Source: Fistularia commersonii (lineage: Eukaryota; Chordata; Actinopteri; Syngnathiformes; Fistulariidae). From it: a stretch of 64,000 bases of DNA. The notes under the pieces are model-generated. The model was not told where the DNA came from. It saw only the letters and a list, made by a program, of their open reading frames with translations, and searched no databases. The translations under genes were made by a program, and so were the position numbers. This document shows, in pieces, positions 24,426 to 35,159 of the stretch. Numbering within the stretch: the first letter of the stretch is position 1; every line of letters begins with the position of its first letter. Location of the stretch: positions 8,862,501 through 8,926,500 of the forward strand of contig JBBMNZ010000013.1 in the NCBI GenBank assembly GCA_037954325.1, in the 5' to 3' direction.

Positions 24426-24615
24426 AATCAAAGATTCCTTGTTCAATTCCCAGCTCTTCCTTGTGTGTTGCAGTGTTGTTGCGCAAGACACAGACCCCTG
24501 ACTGCTCCCCTGGCACTGATAGACGGCAGCCTACTGCTTATGGTTCATCCATGATGGGTTCATTGCAGAGAACGAGTTTCCCCACAAGGGATTAATAAAG
24601 GAGAAATTATTATTA
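24424..24615 (+). mobile_element. tRNA-derived SINE, copy 1
   Basis: It contains a B-box-like TTGTTCAATTCCCAG, then GTGTTGTTGCGCAAGACACA, the common teleost SINE segment, and a 3' part GGTTCATCCATGATGGGTT followed by AGTTTCCCC. The copy at 42170-42375 shares this 3' part. It abuts and ends the Penelope nuclease relic. An A-box was not clearly preserved. Confidence 0.65.
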
Positions 24616-25475
24616 GTCATCCATAATGGGTTAAATGTAGACAAATAATTTAATAAAGAATAAATACCATTAGATGACACACCAATACTACAGGGGGCAT
24701 GTTTTCATGTCAAGTTCTTCTTGTTTTCTTGACCTGATCTCACATGCCCATCAGCCTCCACAGCAAAGAGAAGACAAAAAACCTGAAATCAATACTGAAT
24801 TTTGGGTTTTCAAAGAGTGGACAGCAAAACATTGTTTTCACTGAATTTAAATAAATATATAGATATCTGAATGTACAAATATGCCAAAAGTGCAAGACCT
24901 TCAAGACAAGCAGCACTGAGCAACTGCAGATTCTCTGATTGCTTAAGGTTGATGACTTCAGCTCATGAAGTGTCCTCAATCTGTTGATCACGAAGAAGCT
25001 CCGCAGGAGTCACAACCGATCGACTCCAGTCTCACTGCCCCAAAGGAGTATTTCACTTCCATCAAACTGGATGAGTTTAACTTTGAACAAGACAAAGTGA
25101 CTAATCCTCCAACAGCTGGTAGCAAGATACTTGTATTATCTCATTCTCCACAGTAAAATGCGCAACCAGATTTGAATGCCCTGACAAAAAGTGTGATCAA
25201 TAATGACTGTGCTTGAATTTGAGGAAGTCTTTGCAATGCCATGGTGCTGTGTCAGATCTGAGATTTTGCAGATATCAGCAAAAAACAAGCAGGATATGAT
25301 ATAGCTGCCTCGCAATGACAGAGAAGATCCTCCATAGATCTATATCAATCCAGTGCAAGAGGCAGCTCCGTACTACAGATCGTCGGAGGAGGAAACAGGA
25401 ACCCCATTGTTGCCCTAGCATTGGAAGGCTGACCCCTACAGATCCTCATAGTCCATTACAAAAGAGCATTAAACC
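24616..25475. other. intergenic sequence, nothing recognised
   Basis: AT-rich sequence with short open frames but no known protein motif, RNA gene or repeat that I can name. It may include decayed retroelement DNA, because gag-like sequence follows. Confidence 0.5.
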
Positions 25476-25720
25476 ATGGTTTTGGCTACCATATTTATCT
25501 GGAAGATTCCCGGGACCAGCTATTCACCTGTCAGAGAGCTTGGGTGTCTCCAGTCCCATGCATGGCAAGGATACTCTACTTTCAGCACCACCATGCAGGA
25601 AGACTTGGCCCTCCAAGCTTTTATCCAGGGCCTGCAACCAACACATTTGCCTATGTGCTCCAAAACCTTGTCTGTAGCCCTAAGTGAAGCACTCCCAGTG
25701 TGAGAGAAAAAGCCTGTTGA
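25476..25720 (+). pseudogene. LTR-retrotransposon gag-like remnant
   Basis: A plus-strand frame includes MQEDLALQAFIQGLQPTHL, then a KTLSVALSEAL segment, followed by stops. The pattern (ALQAFIQGLxPxxL … SEAL) resembles the helical capsid-like region of teleost Ty3/gypsy gag proteins. No zinc knuckle, protease, LTR or primer site was found nearby. It is a short decayed scrap and could be misassigned. Confidence 0.4.
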
Positions 25721-26235
25721 GCTAACTAGATTGTGAGTGACGACGAGGGAGTAACCCGTCAGGCTCCAAGTACATCTGCTGTAACCACAACAACAAAGAC
25801 CAAGGAGGGCTGGTCGACATTAAACGAGGAAAGGTATCAGGGTGGGAAAATAAGCCACTTTGCATGCTACTTCAAAGATATGAAGATATGGGTCACAAGT
25901 GCATTACTTTTTCCCCACAGGCAGTATATGGCCTGCTGTGGCTGACAGCATGGATGTGAAAAACTACATCTGTTAATATAGCTCAGTGATGCTTCACTGT
26001 AAGTAGCTGATTTAAGCAACAACCATCATTTTGATAATGTCAAGCACAAGGTCATAAACTAAGCAAGAACAGGATGTTATCACTTTAGGTGTTCATACAG
26101 CAAGCTCAGCCCTGGCACACTTGGGAATGGTCTTGAAACTGCCACAATGCATAAAAAACAAGATCAATAAGAATATTCCCTCATTATTGCTGAAGTCAGG
26201 ATGTCATAATTTCCTTATCAAAGACATTTTATTTA

Positions 26236-26478
26236 TCTTTTGGCTTTTCAATTCAGGGGTTTCCACAGCAAATAACCCTCCATTTAAGCCTTTTCTCTGT
26301 ATCCTCTTCACTCACATCAACTAACTTTATGTCTTCTTTCACTATGTCCATGCATGTTCTCTTTGGTCTTCCTCAAGACCTCCTGCATGTCAGCTCCAAT
26401 CCCAGCATCCAATATATTCACTATCTCTTCACTATACATGATGAAACCATCTCAGTCCGGCTTCTCTCAGACAGCTTA
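26236..26478 (-). mobile_element. RTE-like LINE, 3' end fragment
   Basis: On the minus strand it begins with REAGLRWFHHV, equivalent to the RLRWFGHV segment near the C-terminus of the teleost RTE-like reverse-transcriptase protein, followed by decayed sequence and a GGAAACCCCTGAA end. It is a 5'-truncated copy of the family better preserved at 39630-41466. Confidence 0.6.
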
Positions 26479-26479
26479 T

Positions 26480-26720
26480 ACCTCCAGAGCAGAAGTTGTT
26501 TGAGGGCAGAGTATCATCCGTGCTGCGGGGGAGGCAAGCAACAGCTGCATGGCTTTCTGCGTGGACTGCTGGTCCAGCGCCGCAACGACCAAGAAGTACC
26601 TGGTGTTTTCCAAGGAGGCTAGATCGCTCTGCCAGAACTCCAGGAGCGTCAAGGCCACAGTAAGAACGGCTGGCGGTGGGAGGTGAGGCAATGTGGCTTA
26701 GGTGTGGTTGCACACTCGGG
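26480..26720 (-). pseudogene. Ty3/gypsy-type gag remnant
   Basis: The minus-strand frame reads LTLLEFWQSDLAS, then ENTRYFLVVAALDQQSTQKA and MQLLLASPAA. This resembles the start of teleost gypsy gag proteins (LPxFWxxDPxxWF … TRYxxVVAALDQ … LLxxPPA). Part of the normal WFxxAEAQFxLRGI stretch is missing between the two pieces, so there is an internal deletion. No protease or polymerase region was found next to it. It lies head to tail with the RTE-like fragment at 26236-26478. Confidence 0.6.
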
Positions 26721-26799
26721 TCCCAGTCAGTCATGTCCAAAACGGCGTCACCAATTTGGTGTAAAAGGGAAGGATTGTGGAGAAGGAGAAAAAAATGCA

Positions 26800-28320
26800 A
26801 AGTACCTCGTTATATGTAAATGTTGTATTAATTATTTACAACTGTTGTCCTTATGATGATTCATTGGACAACAATGAAGCAGTTCCTGCATGAGCAGCTT
26901 TAAATTAATTTAAGCTTTATGTGATACGGGTAACACAAGACTGAAAAAAGTTGATGATTCATGGATCAAAAAAAGAAAAAGAAATATGATACAAAGATCA
27001 GTTTCTGAGCTACTTCTTGTAATCTCCTACTTTAGAGGGAGTATTAGGTTAGCATGCATACCTTGTTCAAAGAGCTGAAGATGCTTTGATGCACTTTAAA
27101 GAGATGCATGGGATGCAGATTTTTAGCATCAAAAAAGTCTGCAAACCTGGATGAATCTACGACCAACCTTTTGAACCGACAAAATAATAAATTGTACTTT
27201 TCACTCTAAGGCCTTCCATTTTGGAATCTGGCCTGAATTTCATGTGCAAATTATACAATATTGTCAAAGGTTTAATGTCAATATTTAAAAATGCTTAGTG
27301 TTAACTCATTTAAGTTACAACATATATAACTACACATACCCTGCAATTAATTCCCCCCCCATTTTTTTTTTTTAATTTCCTACGGCACAGTTTTACCTCC
27401 ATTTTAGTTTGGCTCAGTGCCTTACTGAGCACACCCATTGTTACTCTGGCAGATTAGCAGTTCATCCACACACACGGCCTTCTGCATGGTTGAAAACAAA
27501 CTGAAAAGATTGTGACAAATCATCCCCCAAAATTGAAATACATATTTACAGGAAATCTATGAATAATCTGATCCAGTTGATGGAGTGGATTCATGGAAAA
27601 AGGAGGGTGAATTTAAAGTACAGAAAAGTATAACCTTTTTCGTAGTTAGAACATTTGAGAATCTGCTGAAATAAAAATCCTGTGAGAAGTATACAAGAAA
27701 AAGACATCACAGTTTGTTAGAGCTGTCATCATCAAAATGTAATCTGACATGCGGTTTTACATTTTACTATTAATTCATGTTTTGAGTGGGAGCAGTTAAG
27801 TATAGAAGCTGCCAGGAGACCAAATCTTAATCCATTGTTTATGTTATACCTTAATATTAAAAGTAGCTGCCATTTAAAGGTGTCAAGTAAATCACATAAT
27901 GTGAAAGTATAAAGAAGCATACTTTGGTAAAACTCTTTCAAAGTACAAATAGCTGCTTCTTAATGACAACATGGCAAGCTGTCCAAAAATAAAGAATATG
28001 AAGTTGTTTTTGATAGCCGAATGGCAGTCGGGTAGAATTCTCTTTGCTGTTTTTATTGTGAAGGACAGGTGCTGAAAAGAAGGACAAGACCCACACTATA
28101 AAAATCTATTTGACAAAAGTTTGGGTGATAAATAAAAAAAAAAAAAACATGAAGAGGGGCGCCTGAGTCACATTGCCGCATAAAGATCCTTTTGAAATAT
28201 TTATCACCTTTATATTTTAGAAGACACACTATGTTTCATTCCGCAACATAAGTGCAGGGATAATGTCTCTAAAAACATTTCAAAAGGTATCTCAAAGTAC
28301 CTTTGGGTAGTGAACAAGAA
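26800..28320. other. intergenic sequence, nothing recognised
   Basis: AT-rich unique-looking sequence with short homopolymer runs (C-run and T-run near 27353-27374, A-run near 28134). No gene, RNA gene or transposon domain was recognised. Confidence 0.6.
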
Positions 28321-28334
28321 TGATTGTTTGAGTA

Positions 28335-28497
28335 TTGTATGGCTCAGGTGTTAAGTTTCGTTGTCTTTGAACTGAGGCTTCTTGGTTCGATTCCACAGCT
28401 ACAACTACCCTGTCAAAGTGTTGTTGAGCAAAAAATGAACCTGTAACTGCTCCTGGGTTGCTGCTCAGCAGCTCTCTGCTAATCATGATTCAAAATT
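28335..28497 (+). mobile_element. tRNA-derived SINE, copy 2, with clear A and B boxes
   Basis: The A-box-like TGGCTCAGGTG is at 28340-28350 and a consensus B-box, GGTTCGATTCC, at 28384-28394, a spacing typical of an internal RNA polymerase III promoter derived from a tRNA. AGTGTTGTTGAGCAAAAAAT and AACTGCTCCTGG follow, the segment shared with the other copies at 24424, 42170 and 62895. The 3' part is shortened. Confidence 0.75.
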
Positions 28498-29009
28498 TGC
28501 CCATATGCTGTGGTTTTGGTTATATGGCATCGCTCCATTTTTACACCACGTTTCATATCAGATAAGTAGTGGAGTCAGTGCACTACAAATATACTAGATG
28601 CATAATTATGATAGACATTCAGCTGGAGGGTTACTCTTAGTTAACTAATATATGGAAAATGTTTTTGACAAAGTGCTCTTGGCAGTCCTCAATACTAAAT
28701 TAGCAAGTATACAGTCAAGTTTAGGAAAGACATTGAACATCACATCCCATTATCTCTGTTCTTGTCCTTCATTCGCTATACTTCTGTGAACAAACTGCCC
28801 AGTTCCATGAAAACAGCAAACTGCAGGCAGACTGGGTTTTTCATGAAAAAGCATTGCTCTGACTATCTGATTTTATTGTCAGAATGAGAGTTCTGTTCTA
28901 TAATAATTTACATTGGTTAATTGACAGATGGTTGTTTGTCTTTTTGTTTTCCAATATTCTGCATTGTTAGAGTATTTATGGCCAAATAAAAGTACTTTGG
29001 ATAATATTG

Positions 29010-30605
29010 ATGTTAAGAGAAAGGAAGTAGAAGCTATCATAAAGGAGGGATTTGTTGGAACTGTTCTGGAACTGAAAAGAGTGTAAGAGTGAGTGATGAG
29101 TCAGAAGTGAGAAATTGAAGATGAGAGGTTCAGTGTTGTCAATGGTTATGCCCCACAGGTAGGATGTAAGTTGGAAGAGAAGAGTAAATTCTGGAGTGAT
29201 GTAGATGGAATTATGCAGAATATCCTAAGAGGTGAGAGAATGATAATTCATGCATACTTCAATTGAAATGTTTGTGCTGGCAACAGAGGTGATGAAGATG
29301 TGATGGGCAGGTTTGATATCCAGGATAAGAACTGAGAGGGACGGATGGTGGTAGACCTTGCAGAAAGGATGGAAAGGGCTGGAGTGAATACTTTCTTTCA
29401 GGAGCAGCAGGTACATAGGATAACCCTATATAAGAGCAGAGTTTTGTACATCTTTGATGTCAGACAGCAGAGGATGGTAATGTGAAGAATGAATACAGTG
29501 GCAAAGAAGATGAAATGGACTGAGGGAAAGCAGAGAGCAAATAGGAAGAGTTTGGTTTGGTTTTTGGGGAAGAGTTGAGAAAGGCTCTGGGTGGTCAGAG
29601 GGAGCGTCCAGATGACAACGGCAACTAATGTGAGACAGTTAGAGAGTACATAAAAGTGATGTAGGGCAAGTATGAGAGCTGTAAGACAGTTGTGAAGTGT
29701 GCCGTAAGTGTGACAGAAGTTCAAGATGCAGGTGGGGCTACATCGGGGATCAGCTCTGAGCCCCTTCTTGTTTGCTATGGGGATGGACAGGCTGACAGAT
29801 GAGGTCAGAAAGGGATCTCGATAGACCCTGATGTTTTTAGATTCTTGAGAGGTGGAGGTATGCCCTGGCAAAGCAAATGAAGGTTTGCCACAACAAGACA
29901 GAATACAACCGTGTTAATGAGAGGGACCAGAGTAGATCCATGAGGTACAGGAAGTGGAGCTAAAGAAGGTGGAAGATTTCAAGTACTTAGGGTCATAGTC
30001 CATACCGATGGAAAGTGTGGAAAAGAGGTGGAGAAACACGGTGGAATGGTTGGAGAAGTGTAAGGGATAATGTTTTATAGAAAAATATCAGCCAGAATGA
30101 AAGGAAAAGTGTTAAAGACAGTGGTGAGATCAATTATGTTGTATATTTTAGAGACAGCGGCACTAAGGAAAAGACAGGAAACAGAGTTGGAGGTTCTCTT
30201 TGGGAGTGACGAGGATGCATAGGATGAGGAATGAATTAATCAGAGGGACAGTAGGAGGAGAGGAAGAGATACACACCCAGTATCTGAGTTACGAGCGAAT
30301 GGGATGGGCACTTGACACCAATGTTGCCACCACTGTCCATGAAGTGGCATTGAAAAACAGTTGAATGTGCAAGATAGCTCAGCAAAATAATCAAAAAACA
30401 TGAGCAAGGTGTAGTCAACATATCCAAGAAGAGATGGAGAAGTTGTTACTGGTGAGATACCGTGACCTAGAGCCTCGTCTGTGAGAATTCATGAGAAATT
30501 TATGGGGATTTGGTGCAGCATTGGATTAGGCACCGGAAGAGTTATTCAAAGCTGGTTGGGGTGGTTTGGTCATTTCAAAAAGAGGACTGGCATTTACTCC
30601 ATCAC
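29010..30605 (+). mobile_element. RTE-like LINE, heavily degraded, endonuclease and partial reverse transcriptase
   Basis: The plus strand retains broken pieces of an apurinic-type endonuclease (near 29140-29400, including a MGRFDIQDK-like part and MVVDLAERMERAGVNTFF) and of the reverse transcriptase (GSALSPFLFAMGMDRLTDEV near 29745-29810). The segment that should contain the FADD catalytic box is deleted just after. A C-terminal piece, WFGHFKKRTG, lies near 30566-30600. Many stops and frameshifts mark it as inactive. It is the same family as 39630-41466. Confidence 0.75.
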
Positions 30606-30819
30606 TAAATTAAGTTTAGAGATAAAGTGTAGCCTAGTGTGCATGTCAAAGTTAGCAATACATTGAAGCATAAAGTGTGCAGTGTAAGTTCAGTTCAGCG
30701 ATAGAGCATAAAAAACTCCCTCTACCTAGTCTCCATCACCGCCAGCAATTTATTCCGATTTTCACTTTATTTCTTTACATTCTCATTTATTATGTATTAT
30801 TATTTTTTATATATATATT

Positions 30820-31057
30820 GTTTGTTATTTATAAAGTACAGATTTCTTATTTAAAACACAATAAAAACAAGGAACGTATTAATACATCTGGAACGTATTA
30901 AGAGAGTTTCAATTCACTTTAATGGGGAAAATTATTATTGTAACGTCCAACCAGACATGTTCAAGGATAATGAGTTTCTGGTAAACAAACATTATTTTAG
31001 TCTAACCGTTAGGCCAACAGGAGCTCAACTTGACCTTCGCACATCTCAAACTCTCTC

Positions 31058-31116
<59 letters not shown>

Positions 31117-31260
31117 AACCCCTCGCTCTCGCATCCAAACACATAGGAAATCACAGAACTCCGAACATTACTGCAGGGCCGCTTTAATGTGATATAGGGG
31201 CAAACTGAGTTACGAACATGGTCACGGAACAAATTAAACCCATAAGTCAAGGTTCCACTG
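30820..31260. mobile_element. Tigger/pogo-like DNA transposon remnant, right end preserved
   Basis: The right end, on the reverse strand, reads CAGTGGAACCTTGACTTATG and then GTTTAATTTGTTCCGTGACC, the typical end of teleost Tigger-like elements, followed by a TA at 31261-31262. Upstream TTCAATTCACTTTAATGGGG (near 30908) matches the usual subterminal part. No left terminus was found, and a long CA repeat at 31061-31115 sits inside. There is no transposase ORF. Confidence 0.5.
31061..31115. repeat. (CA)n microsatellite, about 27 units
   Basis: An uninterrupted CA run lies inside the Tigger-like remnant. Confidence 0.97.
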
Positions 31261-31262
31261 TA

Positions 31263-34030
31263 TTTAATTTATTCATTTTGCATGTACTTAATGTGAGAAA
31301 ACTATAAAAAGTAAAAGTATTTTATCCCTTAGGAAGTCATTAATGTTTATTAGTCAGAACCTGTAAGAGCACTACAACGCACATAACTTGTGCCTCATCT
31401 AACAAACTGTTTAAAAACCTCTGGTAATCCGAAATTCAGTAGATAGCCTCAATACGCAATCCAACTGCGGAGGAAATAAATATTATTGGTTTTAAAATAG
31501 TTTAATTTGCTCCCAACACAATTAGATAATGAGATTTCAACATTTTAATTGTCAATTTAATTCAGAAGGCTGGGATCCATTTTATGTAGCTGAAATGTTG
31601 TCTCCCTATGAACCTAGTAGTAACCTAAAGTAATATTTATGGACCATTCCCTGTTCTAATTTGGAAACCAAAAGTGTCCAATTAGGGCTAGTGAACTGGG
31701 AAATGATTTGCCAAACATAATCAGAAAATCAAACACATTTCCTTCCTTTAAGTCACTTTCAAGAAAACGCATTGTCTTAGGCTTCTTTTTAGACAATTTT
31801 CAGATTATATTTTATAACACTGTAAAATCTGTTTGGTTTATTTTTGTAAAGTGCTTTGTTTCTTGTTTACATAGAGCACTTAACAGCTTTAAAATACTGC
31901 TCTATTCACATGTGGATACTGTATACAAGATCCAAAACAGCTCATTGGGAGCAATGCGGGTTCAATATTTAACTCAAAGACACTTCAACACAGCTTGAGG
32001 GTGCAGGGGGATCAAGCCTACTACCTGCAGAATAGCAGATGTCCACGTTACCTCCTAAACTATATCAATCCAACTGCATCTATTTTGCTTCTGGTTTTGC
32101 TCATTCAGTTGGTAAAGTATCAGTGTAATTTGATCATCTGGAAGGGCTCAAAGGCAAGACAGTTTCATGAGCCGTGGTAAGCAAAATGACAACCATTAAC
32201 ATCAAATCATGTTGTTATGCAAGGTCAACAGCTGTCTTTGTAAATCTTTGAGAGAGAAAAAAAAACAGTTTTAATGAAAATAACACAGGACGTGAGCAAG
32301 GAGCATTGGGTAATATTCAAAAGCTTCTGAAACTGCTTTGCTTGCTACAAATACGACCCTAAAAATTCAGTTTCATTTTATTTGCAGGGTTTGATAGTTG
32401 CCCTCAAACAATGTTCTTTATTTAGAAATGTAATTGCCTTAGAGTTTAATGTAGATCATCATTTCTCCTATAACATTAAATCAAAGGTGAAATTAAAAAT
32501 AAATAGAAAGCTATTACGTATTGGTATAGAATGAATCTTTTTATGATGTTAATATAATGATAATACATTCACATACGATGGTCGCCATTTAATAGTCTTA
32601 TTTAAGACAATTATTTAACATTTGACATTCATTTGGTGCAGTGGAGGGAGAGCTATAGCCCATTCTCTATTACAGCTTTTGATTACAATAGATTGACTGG
32701 TACAGTTTAAGGGGCATATGGGGCCCTCAACAGTCTATGACGATCAAACCATATGTGCTTTCTGTCAGAAGCATCATAACTCAACTAAAAACCTTATATC
32801 AAGAAAGCAACTACCCATGCAGTGATCAACCTGCTCTTTGGAAACAAAAAAATAACTCAACCAGTCCACATATAAGGCTTGCATAGAAGCTGTCTCCTTT
32901 GTATTTATCTTCCACCACCAATAAAATACTACATAAACCTAACCGCTATTCCTTCTCACCCCTACTAGAATTTTACTACTTTGGGGAAACAATGGAGATG
33001 TCCTCAGTGGGAAATGAATGTGCAATAACAGGCCTTGTTGCTTATTACCCACACTTTTCCTATGACCATGAGGCTTTTTCTCATGGTCATAGAGCCGATG
33101 GGGGGAAATACCAATAGCTAGATATTCTGAGTTTGGGCACTAAACCACAGGCAAAAGAAACAGCTTTGACATTACAGCCTTTTCAAATCACCACACTGAG
33201 ACACCTAAATGCTACAGTCATAAACAAAGAGAGTGGTTGCATTTTTCACACTGGGGGGTGAGACACATTTTACAGTGAAAGAGACTGACATCTTGTTTGG
33301 CACATTTCGTGAGATGTCAAATGACAACCACTAAAGCACTTGTCATCAAGGCAGAAATTGAGACACATAATGGCTACCAAACGTTTTTGGTGTGCATTTC
33401 ATTTCAGGTGAGGGGATTTGGTTGAATGAATGGAGTCATAAAATTCTTATTTCACTGATGGAAACTTCCCTCCCATAAAAAAAAACCAAACAAAAAAAAC
33501 AGCGTTTTTTTGTTCATTTCTACATCTATAGCATATGATATGTGAATAAAAACACACAAATTCTGAAGCATTTCTAATAAGTTTTATCAAAACCCGTGAC
33601 AATTATTGTTGCTGTTTGCATGTCAAGATTCACCAGTAAGGTATTTGTGCAGAAGAGGAGATTCAATTAGGAAAAAAGGTTCCCAAAAACTTTCATGTAC
33701 ACTGAGTTTGCAGTCATAAAAACAGTAAAAATGTCACTGTGTCATTTTGCTGCTTATTATATTTTGCTTGAAAACTACAAAAAACACACTGCTCTGACAT
33801 TTTCTCCTTCGGTAAGTTTGACTTGCTACCTCATGAATCATTAAATTCCTGAATCAAAGGGAGGGAACCGCAACTCTGAAATGATGTAATCACACATAAA
33901 ATGAAACAGACAGCATAAATTGTAGGATGGAATATCCTTATTTAACATACATTTTATCTATCAAGCATCGAGGAATTATGGAAGGACACTTTCAAGATAG
34001 ATAAAATAATAGAAATTCCATCTTTCCACA
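31263..34030. other. intergenic sequence, nothing recognised
   Basis: AT-rich sequence without a transposon domain, RNA gene or exon that I can support. Short open frames on both strands lack known motifs. Confidence 0.55.
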
Positions 34031-34032
34031 GA

Positions 34033-34161
34033 AAGATTTTGTCACCTTTGGTTGGCGACACCACACACAAGAATTTGCAGGACTTTGCCAGGAAGGTGAA
34101 GCAGATCAAGCTGGACCCGGATGAATCCATGGTGTCATACAACAACTACGCCACCGTGCCA
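34033..34161 (+). pseudogene. Penelope-like reverse-transcriptase fragment
   Basis: The plus strand encodes KILSPLVGDTTHKNLQDFAR then KVKQIKLDPDESMVSYNN and a short ATVP end. The order ILxPLVGxT … NxQDFxxKV … DESMVSYD … TxxP is that of the fingers/palm start of Penelope-like reverse transcriptases. The SYD-xxALFT catalytic-side motif is partly deleted. The fragment has splice-like borders (TTTCCACAG before, GTAAGC after). I take those as chance, but they are recorded separately. No other Penelope domain is adjacent. Confidence 0.55.
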
Positions 34162-34861
34162 GTAAGCCAAATCTGCACAACTATTTATCGAAGTGCTAAT
34201 TACTTGTAGCCAAAAGGCTATTCTGGATTTTCAAGATAGCAAGGTTTCACAGGCCCATGAGCATGTGCTCATAGTAGCTTAAACTGGACTAGGAAAGTAT
34301 TCACTGCCAAGTATGATTACTGTTGTTTGTTATTTTTTCCTAATAAAACATCAACACGTTATAAAAATTCTCATACTTTTTTGGATGAGGGAGGAATCAT
34401 TTTTAGTCATATGATTGTGTCAGTTGAAAATTTGCATATAAACAGGGAATGGAATGCTTAATTTTGGTTGCCTTGAAAACAATACAACAAATTCAACTTA
34501 GCAGCCTCCTGTTTGGTATATATGAAAGACCATTGTGGGTCCATGTGCAGAGAACAACACATAATGTTTAAAATGACAAATGTATTATTTAACACACAAA
34601 CATACATCAATTTGATTGTCTTTTACAGACAAGACAAATATGTCTTTTCTTGATGAAACAATTTTGGAACCTCACTTGCTCTTGTATAAACACTATCTAT
34701 TTCAAATATGCAAAATAGTGCATTACATTTACATCATATTTACTATTTCATGTTAATATCAGGATTGATATTGGTATGGACAATAACATCCCCTGCATTT
34801 TTATTTTATCATTTCAAATTTGTATGCAATACTGCTTACATATGTGGACAAATGAAATTTA

Positions 34862-35150
34862 TCAATCCATCCATCCATTGTCTATTGCTTACCCTACTCA
34901 GGGTTCTTGGGGATGCTGGAGCCTATCCCAGCTGCCATGGGCAAGAGGCAGGGTGAACTCTGGAAAGATCGCCATTTAATCATATGGCCCCATATAAAGA
35001 CAGACAACAATTCTTCATCTCAAGTTTTTGCAATTAACCTGCTTGCATGTTTTTGGACTGTCAGAGGAAAACCCATGCATACAAAATGCAAAATCTCCAA
35101 AGAAAGGTCCCTTGTCAGACTCAAACCAGGGTCCTCCCTGCTCTGCGGCC
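34862..35150 (+). repeat. teleost dispersed repeat, copy 2
   Basis: It contains ATCCATCCATCCATTGTCTA, then GATGCTGGAGCCTATCCCAG, TTGCAATTAACCTGCTTGCA and a CAAACCAGGGTCCTCCCTGC end. Same family as 12015-12312, plus orientation, diverged. Confidence 0.7.
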
Positions 35151-35159
35151 AAACACTAA

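Noticed and set aside
29398..29871. 157-codon minus-strand open frame
   Set aside because: It is antisense to the RTE-like LINE relic read on the plus strand; no independent motif.
31002..31250. Open frames rich in alternating Cys-Val or Thr-His
   Set aside because: They are translations of the CA/GT microsatellite.
34033..34161. A cellular exon with TTTCCACAG and GTAAGC borders
   Set aside because: The peptide matches the Penelope reverse-transcriptase pattern better than any cellular protein, so it is annotated as an element scrap.
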